From Caulobacter endophyticus (GTDB lineage: Bacteria > Pseudomonadota > Alphaproteobacteria > Caulobacterales > Caulobacteraceae), in contig NZ_QDKQ01000077.1 in the NCBI RefSeq assembly GCF_003116815.1, forward strand, positions 1-64,000: a stretch of 64,000 nucleotides of DNA, written 5' to 3'. Positions 57,386 through 64,000 of this stretch are shown piece by piece. The translations under genes were made by a program, and so were the position numbers. How positions within the stretch are numbered: the first letter of the stretch is position 1; every line of letters begins with the position of its first letter. A model generated the notes under the pieces. It worked only from the letters and a program-made list of their open reading frames with translations. It was not told the DNA's origin and did not search any database.

Positions 57386-57766
57386 ATGACCTTCGCCGCC
57401 GCCACGACCGCCGTCGCCGCCGCCGCCGCCGCCATCTCCACTCCGGTCGAACTTCGCCGCGCGCGTCCCGAGCCGGTGGTCAACATCAGCGTCATCAGGC
57501 CCAGGGAAGGGCAGTTCGAGGCCTTTCTGGAGTTGCAACTGGCCCAGCACCGTCGCCTGCGCGGCTTGGTGAAAGGGCTGCGCGGCGCGCGCCTGTTCCG
57601 CTCGGGCGAGGGCTTAGTGCTGATCTCGGTGTTCGACACCCAGGAAGACGCCGACGCCTTCCGCGAGGATCCGCGCTTCACCGAATACATGGCCCGCGTG
57701 CGGCCGCTGATCGAGCGGTCGGAGGCGGGGGTGTTTTCGGAGGTCTATGCGGTGGGGGCGGTGTGA
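57386..57766 (+). CDS. Antibiotic biosynthesis monooxygenase (ABM)-family protein
   Basis: This 126-residue protein has an Ala-rich N terminus of about 20 residues, then the dimeric ferredoxin-like ABM fold: VVNISVIRPREGQFEAFLELQ, LRGARLFRSGEGLVLISVFDT and EDADAFREDPRF. ABM proteins can oxidise quinone or phenol compounds. Placement under a SoxR box suggests it is induced by redox-cycling compounds and helps remove them. Whether the Ala-rich start is a weak signal peptide is unclear. Confidence 0.85.
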   Translation: MTFAAATTAVAAAAAAISTPVELRRARPEPVVNISVIRPREGQFEAFLELQLAQHRRLRGLVKGLRGARLFRSGEGLVLISVFDTQEDADAFREDPRFTEYMARVRPLIERSEAGVFSEVYAVGAV

Positions 57767-57770
57767 GTTT

Positions 57771-57932
57771 CCTTCTCCCCTTGCGGGAGAAGGTGTCGGC
57801 GAAAGCCGACGGATGAGGGGTCTCTCAAAACTGGAAAATCGCTAAAGCTGATCGGCCTTCGCGGCGGACAGGGCTTTCAACCCCTCACCCGACCTGCTGC
57901 GCGGGCCACCCTCTCCCGCAAGGGGAGAGGGG
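57771..57932. repeat. Dispersed inverted-repeat element between convergent genes
   Basis: Outer arms 57774-57790 and 57912-57928 are 17-base perfect reverse complements (TCTCCCCTTGCGGGAGA type). Inside, GATGAGGGGT (about 57812) and ACCCCTCACC (about 57889) form a second, nearly perfect pair. It has the same plan as the element at 146-277. It occupies the whole gap between the ABM gene and the end of phaC and probably serves as a two-way terminator. Confidence 0.6.
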
Positions 57933-57941
57933 CGCCAGTTG

Positions 57942-59927
57942 CTAGGCCGCTTCGGCGTTCGAGCGCACCCGCACGAAGCTGCCTGGCGCGTCCTCGAACG
58001 GCTTCAGCGGACCCTTGGTGGGGTCGCGCGCGGGGACCAGCTTGCCGGACTTGGCCTTCAGCCACTCCGCCCAGTGGGGCCACCACGAGCCCGGGTGCTC
58101 GACCGCTCCGGCGATCCAGCCGTCGACCGAGCCGGGCAGGTGCTCGTTGGTCCAGTGCTGGTACTTCTTGGCGTCGGGGTGGTTTATCACGCCGGCGATG
58201 TGGCCAGAGCCGGCCATGGTGAAGGTCACCGGCCCGCCGAAGGCCCGCGCGCCGCGATAGACGCTGCGATAGGGCGCGATGTGGTCGTCCTTGGACGACT
58301 GCACGTAGATCGGGGTCTTCACCTTCGACAGGTCCAGCACCTCGCCGCCCAGCGTCAGGCGGCCATGGGTCAGGTTGTTGTCCTTGTAGAAGTTGCGCAG
58401 ATAGAACAGATGCAGCGACTTGGGCATCCGCGTCTGGTCGGCGTTCCAGAACAGCAGGTCGAACGGCCGCGGCTCCTTGCCCATCAGGTAGTTGTTGATG
58501 AAGAACGACCAGATCAGGTCGTTGCCGCGCAGCGCGTTGAAGGTGTCGGCCATCGACTGGCTGGGCAGGAAGCCGCCCTGCTGGTCCATCCGCGCCTCGA
58601 TCTCCTTCAGCCAGGCCTCGTCGGTGAACAGCAGCAGGTCGCCGGCCTCGGCGAAGTCCTGCTGGGCGGCGAAGAAGGTGGCCGAGTTGATGCGCTTGTC
58701 GCCCCTGGCGGCCATGTGGGCCAGGGCGCACGACAAGAGCGTGCCGCCGATGCAGTAGCCGACGGTGTTGACCTTATCGACGCCGCACTGGGTCATCACC
58801 TGCTGGCTGGCGTCGTAGATGCCCTCCAGCATGTAGTCCTCGAAGGTCTTGGCCGCGAGTGCGGTGTCGGGGTTGACCCACGAGGCGACGAACACCGTGA
58901 AGCCCTGGCCGGTCAGCCAGCGGATCATGGAATTTTCGGGTCGCAGGTCGAGGATGTAGAACTTGTTGATCCAGGGCGGGAAGATCAGCAGCGGGATTTC
59001 GTACTGCTGCTCGGTGCTCGGGCTGAACTGGATCAGCTGCAGGATGTCGTTCTGGTAGACCACCTTGCCCGGGGCGGTGGCGACGTTCTCGCCGACCTTG
59101 AACTTGGCGAGATCCGTCTGGCTGATGGCCAGTTGACCGCCGCCGCGCTCCAGGTCGGCGGCGAAGTTCTCCATGCCGCGCTTCAGGCTCTCGCCGTTGG
59201 TGTGCATCACCTCGCGCAGGGCGGCGGGGTTGGAGATCAGGAAGTTCGAGGGCGAGAAGGCGTCGGTCAGCATCTTGGTGAAGAACTCGACGCGGCGCTT
59301 GGACTGCGGGTCGACGTTCTCCGCCTGGGCGACAAGGCCGTTCAGCCAATTCGAGGTCAGCAGGTAGGACTGCTTCATCATGTCGAACACCGGGTTGGAC
59401 ACCCAGTCGGGATCGGCGAAGCGCTTGTCGCCATGGGCGGGGGCGACGACCGGCTTGGCCTCCTCGCCGACCGCGCGGCGCGCCGCCGACTGCCACAGCT
59501 CCATATAGCCGCTGAAGAGATCGGCCTGGGCGCGCAGCAGCCGATCGGGCTGGGAGGCGAGACTGCCGATCACTTCGTTGAGGGCCGGAGCGATGTGGAA
59601 CGGGTCGGGCGAAAGGGCCGCGGGGCGGTCGGCCTGGCGCAAGGCGGCCTCGGCGATCGCACCCTGGGCGGTGACCGCAGCCCGGGCCAGGTTGGCCGAC
59701 AGGGCCTCCATCATCCGCCGCTGCTCCTCGGTCAGCAGCGAAGCGAAATCGGGACCCGCCCCGCCGGCGCCGGCGGGGTCGGCCGATTCGGGCCTGGGGT
59801 CCGGTTCGGGGGGCGGAGGAGGGGGCTTTGGCGTCGCGGCGGCCGTCTTGCGCGGCGGGGAAGGCTTGCGGGGCTTAGCCGCAGTCTTGACGCCCTTGCC
59901 CGCGTCCTTGCCGTCGCCCTTGGCCAT
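57942..59927 (-). CDS. phaC: Class I poly(3-hydroxyalkanoate) synthase
   Basis: PhaC polymerises 3-hydroxyacyl-CoA into PHA storage granules. The 661-residue product starts at ATG 59927 behind AAGGAA. It has an Ala/Pro/Lys-rich extension (about 1-65), the PhaC N-terminal domain, and an alpha/beta-hydrolase core. The lipase-like box is GYCIGG with the catalytic Cys; Asp lies in SSKDDHIAPY and His in AGSGHIAGVINHP. IFPPWINKFYILDL is typical of the family. The class I type (short-chain monomers) follows from length and lack of a phaE/R partner. phaA/B are not nearby. Confidence 0.95.
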   Translation of the reverse strand: MAKGDGKDAGKGVKTAAKPRKPSPPRKTAAATPKPPPPPPEPDPRPESADPAGAGGAGPDFASLLTEEQRRMMEALSANLARAAVTAQGAIAEAALRQADRPAALSPDPFHIAPALNEVIGSLASQPDRLLRAQADLFSGYMELWQSAARRAVGEEAKPVVAPAHGDKRFADPDWVSNPVFDMMKQSYLLTSNWLNGLVAQAENVDPQSKRRVEFFTKMLTDAFSPSNFLISNPAALREVMHTNGESLKRGMENFAADLERGGGQLAISQTDLAKFKVGENVATAPGKVVYQNDILQLIQFSPSTEQQYEIPLLIFPPWINKFYILDLRPENSMIRWLTGQGFTVFVASWVNPDTALAAKTFEDYMLEGIYDASQQVMTQCGVDKVNTVGYCIGGTLLSCALAHMAARGDKRINSATFFAAQQDFAEAGDLLLFTDEAWLKEIEARMDQQGGFLPSQSMADTFNALRGNDLIWSFFINNYLMGKEPRPFDLLFWNADQTRMPKSLHLFYLRNFYKDNNLTHGRLTLGGEVLDLSKVKTPIYVQSSKDDHIAPYRSVYRGARAFGGPVTFTMAGSGHIAGVINHPDAKKYQHWTNEHLPGSVDGWIAGAVEHPGSWWPHWAEWLKAKSGKLVPARDPTKGPLKPFEDAPGSFVRVRSNAEAA

Positions 59928-60021
59928 GCGCGTTCCTTCCGCCTGAATGTCGCTTATCGACCGCCGATTCTCGTTCGGCGCCTTCCGCTCGCCGCGATCA
60001 TCGCATAAGACCTGAGACAAG

Positions 60022-60468
60022 ATGAACGGCCAAACCGGTAAAATCGTACGTTTCGGCGCCTCGCTGTCGGTCCTCGCGGCCGTGCTGTCGGCCTGCGCCT
60101 CGTCGCCGTTCACGCCGCCACCGGTCGACGCCACCTCGCCGGTGGCCGCCGCCGCGGAAGCCGCGGCCAAGGAGCGGGGAAAGGTCCCGAGCCTGGCCAG
60201 CATTCCGGCCGTGCCGACCGACATCCCCAAGCCGGGCGAATACAAGGCCCAGGTCCAGGCCGAGCAGGCCGCCGCCGCTCAACTCCGCCGCGATACCGCG
60301 CCGGGGACCTTCGGCCTGTCGGACACCGAGGGTTTCGCCGCTCGCGCCCAGCGCGCCGGCCGCGTTCCGCCGTCGGAAATCCCGACCGTGGCCGACCGCG
60401 CCGAGACCGAAGCCTTCGCCAAGGCAGCTCGTGGCCGAGCTACCCCGCCTCCGTCCAAGCCCCAATAG
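60022..60468 (+). CDS. Hypothetical lipoprotein
   Basis: This 148-residue protein has a lipoprotein signal ending LAAVLSACAS (Cys near residue 25). The mature part is Ala/Pro-rich and likely disordered or helical: AAAAEAAAKERGKVPSLASIP, then PGTFGLSDTEGFAARAQRAG. Repeated short Pro motifs suggest a periplasm-spanning linker. It is divergent from phaC (94 bases between starts). Function unknown. Confidence 0.8.
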   Translation: MNGQTGKIVRFGASLSVLAAVLSACASSPFTPPPVDATSPVAAAAEAAAKERGKVPSLASIPAVPTDIPKPGEYKAQVQAEQAAAAQLRRDTAPGTFGLSDTEGFAARAQRAGRVPPSEIPTVADRAETEAFAKAARGRATPPPSKPQ

Positions 60469-60575
60469 GGCGACGGAGGCATAATTTTCCTTGAACTGGC
60501 TTGGCTAGGCCTCGCTTGGGGTCTATCCATGCCCGACTTTTCGCTCCTGCAGCGCCAGAGGGCGCACGAGCCATC

Positions 60576-61796
60576 ATGACCGCCGACTTTCACCGTATCC
60601 GCCGCCTGCCGCCCTACGTCTTCGAAGAGGTCAATCGCATCAAGGCCCGCCTGCGCGGCCAGGGCGTCGACATCATCGACTTCGGCATGGGCAATCCGGA
60701 TATGCCGACGCCCAAGCACATCGTCGACAAGCTGATCGAGACCTCGCGCGATCCTCGAGCCGGCCGCTACTCGGCCTCCAAGGGCATCCCGGGCCTGCGC
60801 AAGGCCATGGCCGGCTACTACGAGCGCCGTTTCGGCGTGAAGCTGAACCCCGACACCGAGGTGATCTCCACCCTCGGCTCGAAGGAGGGCTTCGCAAACC
60901 TCGCCCAGGCCCTGACGGCCCCCGGCGACGTCATCATCTGCCCCAATCCGGCCTATCCGATCCACGCCTTCGGCTTCATCATGGCCGGCGGCGTCATCCG
61001 CCACGTGCCGGCGCTGAGCCCCGAACAGTACCTGTCGAACATCAGCCGCGCGGTGAAGCACTCGGTGCCGCCGCCGTCCGTGCTGATCCTGTCCTATCCG
61101 TCGAACCCGACGGCCCAGACCGTCGATCTCGACTTCTACAAGGACGCCGTGGCGCTGGCGAAGAAGCATGACCTGCTGGTCATCAGCGACGTGGCCTATG
61201 GCGAGATCTATTTCGAAGACAACCCGCCGCCGTCGATCCTGCAGGTCGAGGGCGCCAAGGACATCGCCGTCGAGGTCAACTCGCTGTCGAAGACCTATGC
61301 CATGGCCGGCTGGCGCGTGGGCATGGTGGTCGGCAACGCCCGCATCTGCGCGGCCCTGGCCCGCGTGAAGTCCTATCTCGACTACGGCGCCTACACCCCC
61401 GTGCAGGTCGCGGCCGCCGCCGCGCTGAACGGCCCCCAGGACTGCGTCGAGGAGATCCGCGGCATCTACAAGGGCCGCCGCGACACCCTGGTCTCGTCGA
61501 TGAAGCGCGCCGGCTGGGATATCCCCAACCCGCCCGCCTCGATGTTCGCCTGGGCGAAGATCCCGCCGCAGTTCGAGGCCGCCGGCTCGATGCTGTTCTC
61601 GCGCCTGCTGATCGAGGAGGCCGGCGTCGCCGTCGCCCCCGGCATCGGCTTTGGCGAGTACGGCGAGGGCTATGTCCGCATCGGCCTCGTCGAGAACGAG
61701 CACCGGATCAAGCAGGCCGCGCGCAACGTGAAGAAGTTCATCGCCAACGCCGACCAGATCCTCGCCAAGGCTCACAACAGCCTCGAGCAGGCCTGA
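60576..61796 (+). CDS. Class I/II aminotransferase, AlaC/DapL-like
   Basis: This 406-residue PLP enzyme starts at ATG 60576. Signatures are PPYVFEEVNRIKARL at the N terminus, DFGMGNPDMPTP, the PLP lysine in NSLSKTYAMAGWRVGM, and the C-terminal arginine in YVRIGLVENEHRIKQA. The group contains glutamate-pyruvate aminotransferase AlaC and enzymes labelled LL-diaminopimelate aminotransferase. It is followed by hom after a repeat-filled gap; the hom neighbourhood is conserved in alphaproteobacteria and suggests amino-acid synthesis. Confidence 0.9.
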   Translation: MTADFHRIRRLPPYVFEEVNRIKARLRGQGVDIIDFGMGNPDMPTPKHIVDKLIETSRDPRAGRYSASKGIPGLRKAMAGYYERRFGVKLNPDTEVISTLGSKEGFANLAQALTAPGDVIICPNPAYPIHAFGFIMAGGVIRHVPALSPEQYLSNISRAVKHSVPPPSVLILSYPSNPTAQTVDLDFYKDAVALAKKHDLLVISDVAYGEIYFEDNPPPSILQVEGAKDIAVEVNSLSKTYAMAGWRVGMVVGNARICAALARVKSYLDYGAYTPVQVAAAAALNGPQDCVEEIRGIYKGRRDTLVSSMKRAGWDIPNPPASMFAWAKIPPQFEAAGSMLFSRLLIEEAGVAVAPGIGFGEYGEGYVRIGLVENEHRIKQAARNVKKFIANADQILAKAHNSLEQA

Positions 61797-61934
61797 TCCG
61801 ACTTCGAGGTCCTCGCTTCCGACAGGCTCGGGAGTGAGGATTTCCACAGCACGCCGCCACACAGGTCCTCATCCTTCCGCCTGTCGAAGGACGAGGGCGG
61901 CCCGAGAGGGCCACCGACCACGAGGAACCGCACC
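61797..61934. repeat. Imperfect inverted-repeat element upstream of hom
   Basis: About 30-base arms near 61805-61840 and 61862-61897 are imperfect reverse complements, sharing CCTCG...CCGACAGGC and GCCTGTCGAAGGACGAGG-type blocks. The 138-base gap between the aminotransferase and hom is almost entirely this element; no promoter was recognised. Similar TGTCGAAGGA repeats are commonly dispersed in Caulobacter-type genomes. Confidence 0.5.
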
Positions 61935-63224
61935 ATGACTCAGAAAACCTGGCGCGTCGGCGTCGCGGGCCTCGGCACCGTCGGCGGCGGTCTCCTGCAG
62001 TTCCTCGCCGCGCGTCCCGATTTCGCCCCGGCCGGCGATCGCGCCGAGGTCGTCGCGGTGTCGGCCCGCTCCAAGTCGCGCCCGCGCACGGTCGATATCT
62101 CGGGCCTGGAATGGTTCGACGATCCGGTGGCCCTGGCCAGCTCGCCCAATGTCGATCTGTTCGTCGAACTGGTCGGCGGCAGCGACGGCCCGGCCAAGGC
62201 CGCCGTCGAGGCGGCTCTGAAGCTGGGCAAGCCGGTGGTCACCGCCAACAAGGCCCTGATCGCCGAGCATGGCGCCGAACTGGCCGCCCTGGCCGAGGCC
62301 AACAACGTCCCGCTGCTGTTCGAGGCCGCCGTCATGGGCGGCACCCCGGCGGTGAAGATGCTGCGCGAGGCCATGGTCGGCGACGACGTCGTCTCGGTGG
62401 CCGGCATCCTCAACGGCACCTGCAACTACATCCTCTCGGAGATGGAGAAGACCGGCCGCGACTTCGCAGACGTGCTGCGCGAGGCCCAGGCGCTGGGCTA
62501 CGCCGAGGCCGATCCGACCATGGACGTCGGCGGCTTCGACGCCGGCCACAAGATCACCATCCTGGCCGCCCTGGCCTTCGGTTGCGCGCCCAACTACGAG
62601 GCCGCCGAGATCGAGGGCATCAGCGAGGTCGAGCTGCTCGACATCAAGCTGGCCAAGGATCTCGGCTACCGTATCAAGCTGATCGCCGGCACCTCCAAGA
62701 CCGAGGGCGGCGTGGCCGTGAAGGTCCATCCGACCCTGATCCCGCTGGAGCACCCGCTGGCCCAGGCCGGCGGCGCCCTGAACGCCCTCTTCATCGAGGG
62801 CACGCGGATCGGCCGCATCTTCATCCAGGGGCCGGGTGCGGGCGCTGGCCCCACGGCCGCCGCCGTCGCCGCCGACATAGCCGACGTGATGACCAAGGCC
62901 GTGCGCCCTGTGTTCCAGGCGCCGGCCGGCGCGCTGAAGCCGTTCGTGGCCGTCGATCCGGCCAAGTCGGTGGGCAAGGCCTATCTGCGGATCATGGTCC
63001 GCGACGTGCCCGGCGCCATCGCCGCCATCTCCGAAACCCTGGCCGAATGCGGCGTGTCGATCGACGCCTTCCTGCAGAAGCCTGTCGAAGGAGCGGGCGG
63101 CGTGCCGATCGTGCTCGTCACCCATGCGACTCCGGAATCCAAGCTGCTCGACGCGATTAGCCGCATCGAAAAGCTGCAGGCCGTGCTAGAGCGTCCCCGT
63201 CTTCTGCGCGTCGCGCGCAGCTAG
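61935..63224 (+). CDS. hom: Homoserine dehydrogenase
   Basis: This enzyme reduces aspartate semialdehyde to homoserine for threonine and methionine. The 429-residue protein has the NAD(P) site AGLGTVGGGLLQFL, VTANKALIAEHG, AAVMGGTPAVKML, the substrate region NGTCNYIL and the catalytic Lys in DIKLAKDLGYRIKL. A C-terminal ACT domain (IMVRDVPGAIAAISETLAECGVSI) gives feedback control by amino acid. Confidence 0.96.
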   Translation: MTQKTWRVGVAGLGTVGGGLLQFLAARPDFAPAGDRAEVVAVSARSKSRPRTVDISGLEWFDDPVALASSPNVDLFVELVGGSDGPAKAAVEAALKLGKPVVTANKALIAEHGAELAALAEANNVPLLFEAAVMGGTPAVKMLREAMVGDDVVSVAGILNGTCNYILSEMEKTGRDFADVLREAQALGYAEADPTMDVGGFDAGHKITILAALAFGCAPNYEAAEIEGISEVELLDIKLAKDLGYRIKLIAGTSKTEGGVAVKVHPTLIPLEHPLAQAGGALNALFIEGTRIGRIFIQGPGAGAGPTAAAVAADIADVMTKAVRPVFQAPAGALKPFVAVDPAKSVGKAYLRIMVRDVPGAIAAISETLAECGVSIDAFLQKPVEGAGGVPIVLVTHATPESKLLDAISRIEKLQAVLERPRLLRVARS

Positions 63225-63297
63225 AGATCACCGAATAGAGTGGTCCAGGTGCTGAAGACATTGGGAAATTAGCCTCGCCACGGGCTGGGAGACACTG

Positions 63298-64000
63298 ATG
63301 AGTTCGAACACCCTGGACCGCTCTCTGGTCCTGGATGCGGTCCGCGTGACCGAAGCCGCCGCCATCGCGTCGTGGACCATGGTCGGCCGGGGTGACGAAA
63401 TGGCCGCCGATCAGGCCGCGGTCGACGCCATGCGCAACGCGCTGAACGACCTCAATATCGACGGCGAGATCGTCATTGGCGAGGGCGAGCGCGACGAGGC
63501 GCCGATGCTCTACATCGGCGAGAAAGTGGGCCGCGGCGGCCCGACCGTCGACATCGCGCTCGACCCGCTGGAAGGCACGACCCTGACGGCCAAGGCCATG
63601 CCCAACGCCCTGGCGGTGATGGCCTGGGCGCCCAAGGGCACCCTCCTGAACGCCCCCGACACCTACATGGACAAGATCGCCTGCGGTCCGGGCTATCCGG
63701 CCGGGGTGATCGATCTCGACAAGTCGCCGGCCGACAACGTCAGGGCGCTGGCCGCCGCCAAGGGCGTCGAGCCCTCTCAGGTCACCGTCTGCGTGCTGGA
63801 CCGTCCGCGCCACGCCGAGATCATCGCCTCGGTCCGTTCGGTGGGCGCGCGGGTCAACCTGATCACCGACGGCGACGTTGCGGGCGTCATCAACACCGCC
63901 GATCCGTCGACCGGCATCGACCTCTATCTCGGCTCCGGCGGCGCGCCTGAAGGCGTGCTGGCCTGCGCGGCGCTGAAGTGCGTCGGCGGCCAGTTCCAGG
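63298..64000 (+). CDS. glpX: Class II fructose-1,6-bisphosphatase, N-terminal part
   Basis: The start is ATG 63298 and the gene runs off the window end after about 234 codons (full family length about 320-340). Visible motifs are GRGDEMAADQAAVDAMR, GEIVIGEGERDEAPMLYIGE (metal site), DIALDPLEGTT and TDGDVAGVIN. GlpX dephosphorylates fructose-1,6-bisphosphate in gluconeogenesis; some alphaproteobacterial members also take sedoheptulose bisphosphate. It starts 73 bases after hom, on the same strand. Confidence 0.95.
   Translation, partial: MSSNTLDRSLVLDAVRVTEAAAIASWTMVGRGDEMAADQAAVDAMRNALNDLNIDGEIVIGEGERDEAPMLYIGEKVGRGGPTVDIALDPLEGTTLTAKAMPNALAVMAWAPKGTLLNAPDTYMDKIACGPGYPAGVIDLDKSPADNVRALAAAKGVEPSQVTVCVLDRPRHAEIIASVRSVGARVNLITDGDVAGVINTADPSTGIDLYLGSGGAPEGVLACAALKCVGGQFQ

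Noticed and set aside
57939..60008. 689-codon plus-strand frame opposite phaC
   Set aside because: phaC motifs (GYCIGG and others) are on the minus strand; the antisense product is Gln/Val/Gly-rich without a domain.

Overview
The window is GC-rich (about 67-70% by eye), densely coded DNA with strong G/C third-position bias. The organism is most likely an alphaproteobacterium of the Caulobacterales, probably Caulobacter. The grounds are ALAS-type haem synthesis (HemA with a HemB of the Mg-type), a MucR regulator, BamE and a Cbp3-type cytochrome bc1 chaperone, a PleD/FixJ-style 'YFGPCRRRR' response regulator, class I PHA synthase, GlpX, a K+-independent H+-pyrophosphatase and DUF2842. This is inference from gene content, not a database match. 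No gene-free stretch exceeds 300 bases.

Layout. 1-285: tail of an IS481-type transposase and a dispersed inverted-repeat element. 286-4111 (minus): UPF0303/HbpS-like protein and Gfo/Idh/MocA oxidoreductase, then a hydratase and hexuronate-type MFS transporter with a clear terminator. 4280-9753 (plus): LigD, a membrane acyltransferase, periplasmic trehalase. 9750-10517 (minus): Crp/Fnr regulator. 10562-16492 (plus): the most unusual block. It holds a TIR-TM-TPR protein, a small unknown beta-rich protein, a TPR/SLOG-like/class III cyclase fusion, a helical protein with an inserted ricin-like QxW segment, and a 46-residue ORF overlapping its stop. It looks like a nucleotide-signalling or defence module. 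16581-22979: metalloprotease, amidohydrolase, pentapeptide-repeat protein, MarR regulator and a small orphan. 22994-27822 (minus): ArfB, YaiI, NUDIX, serine hydrolase, AraC, HemB and DUF2147.

28030-34273 (plus) carries three steps of valine breakdown (isobutyryl-CoA dehydrogenase, 3-hydroxyisobutyryl-CoA hydrolase, 3-hydroxyisobutyrate dehydrogenase). A Phd/VapC toxin-antitoxin pair with a 23-bp palindromic operator, a histidine phosphatase, a lipoprotein methyltransferase and a LAS-type peptidase are interleaved with them. 34442-37660: hemA, a hypothetical gene, an SDR and mucR (minus). 37863-41722: glyA-nrdR-ribH-nusB-thiL. 41774-44653: a secreted hypothetical and hppA. 44797-46021 (minus): response regulator and bamE. 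46143-50308: Cbp3-like chaperone, YceD, plsX, fabH, ihfA and a MerR-like regulator, followed by tRNA-Pro(GGG) with a good promoter and terminator.

50548-51032 (minus): DUF2842 and a GlsB-like membrane protein. 51206-55005: ctaA, alkaline phosphatase and rplM-rpsI from a near-consensus sigma-70-type promoter. 55171-64000: argC, DUF1287, soxR divergent from a monooxygenase across a near-perfect SoxR box, phaC, a lipoprotein, an AlaC-type aminotransferase, hom, and the start of glpX (cut by the window end). Most of the window is ordinary core genome. The accessory signals are concentrated at 1-285, 7985-8160, 10562-16492 and 29179-29903.
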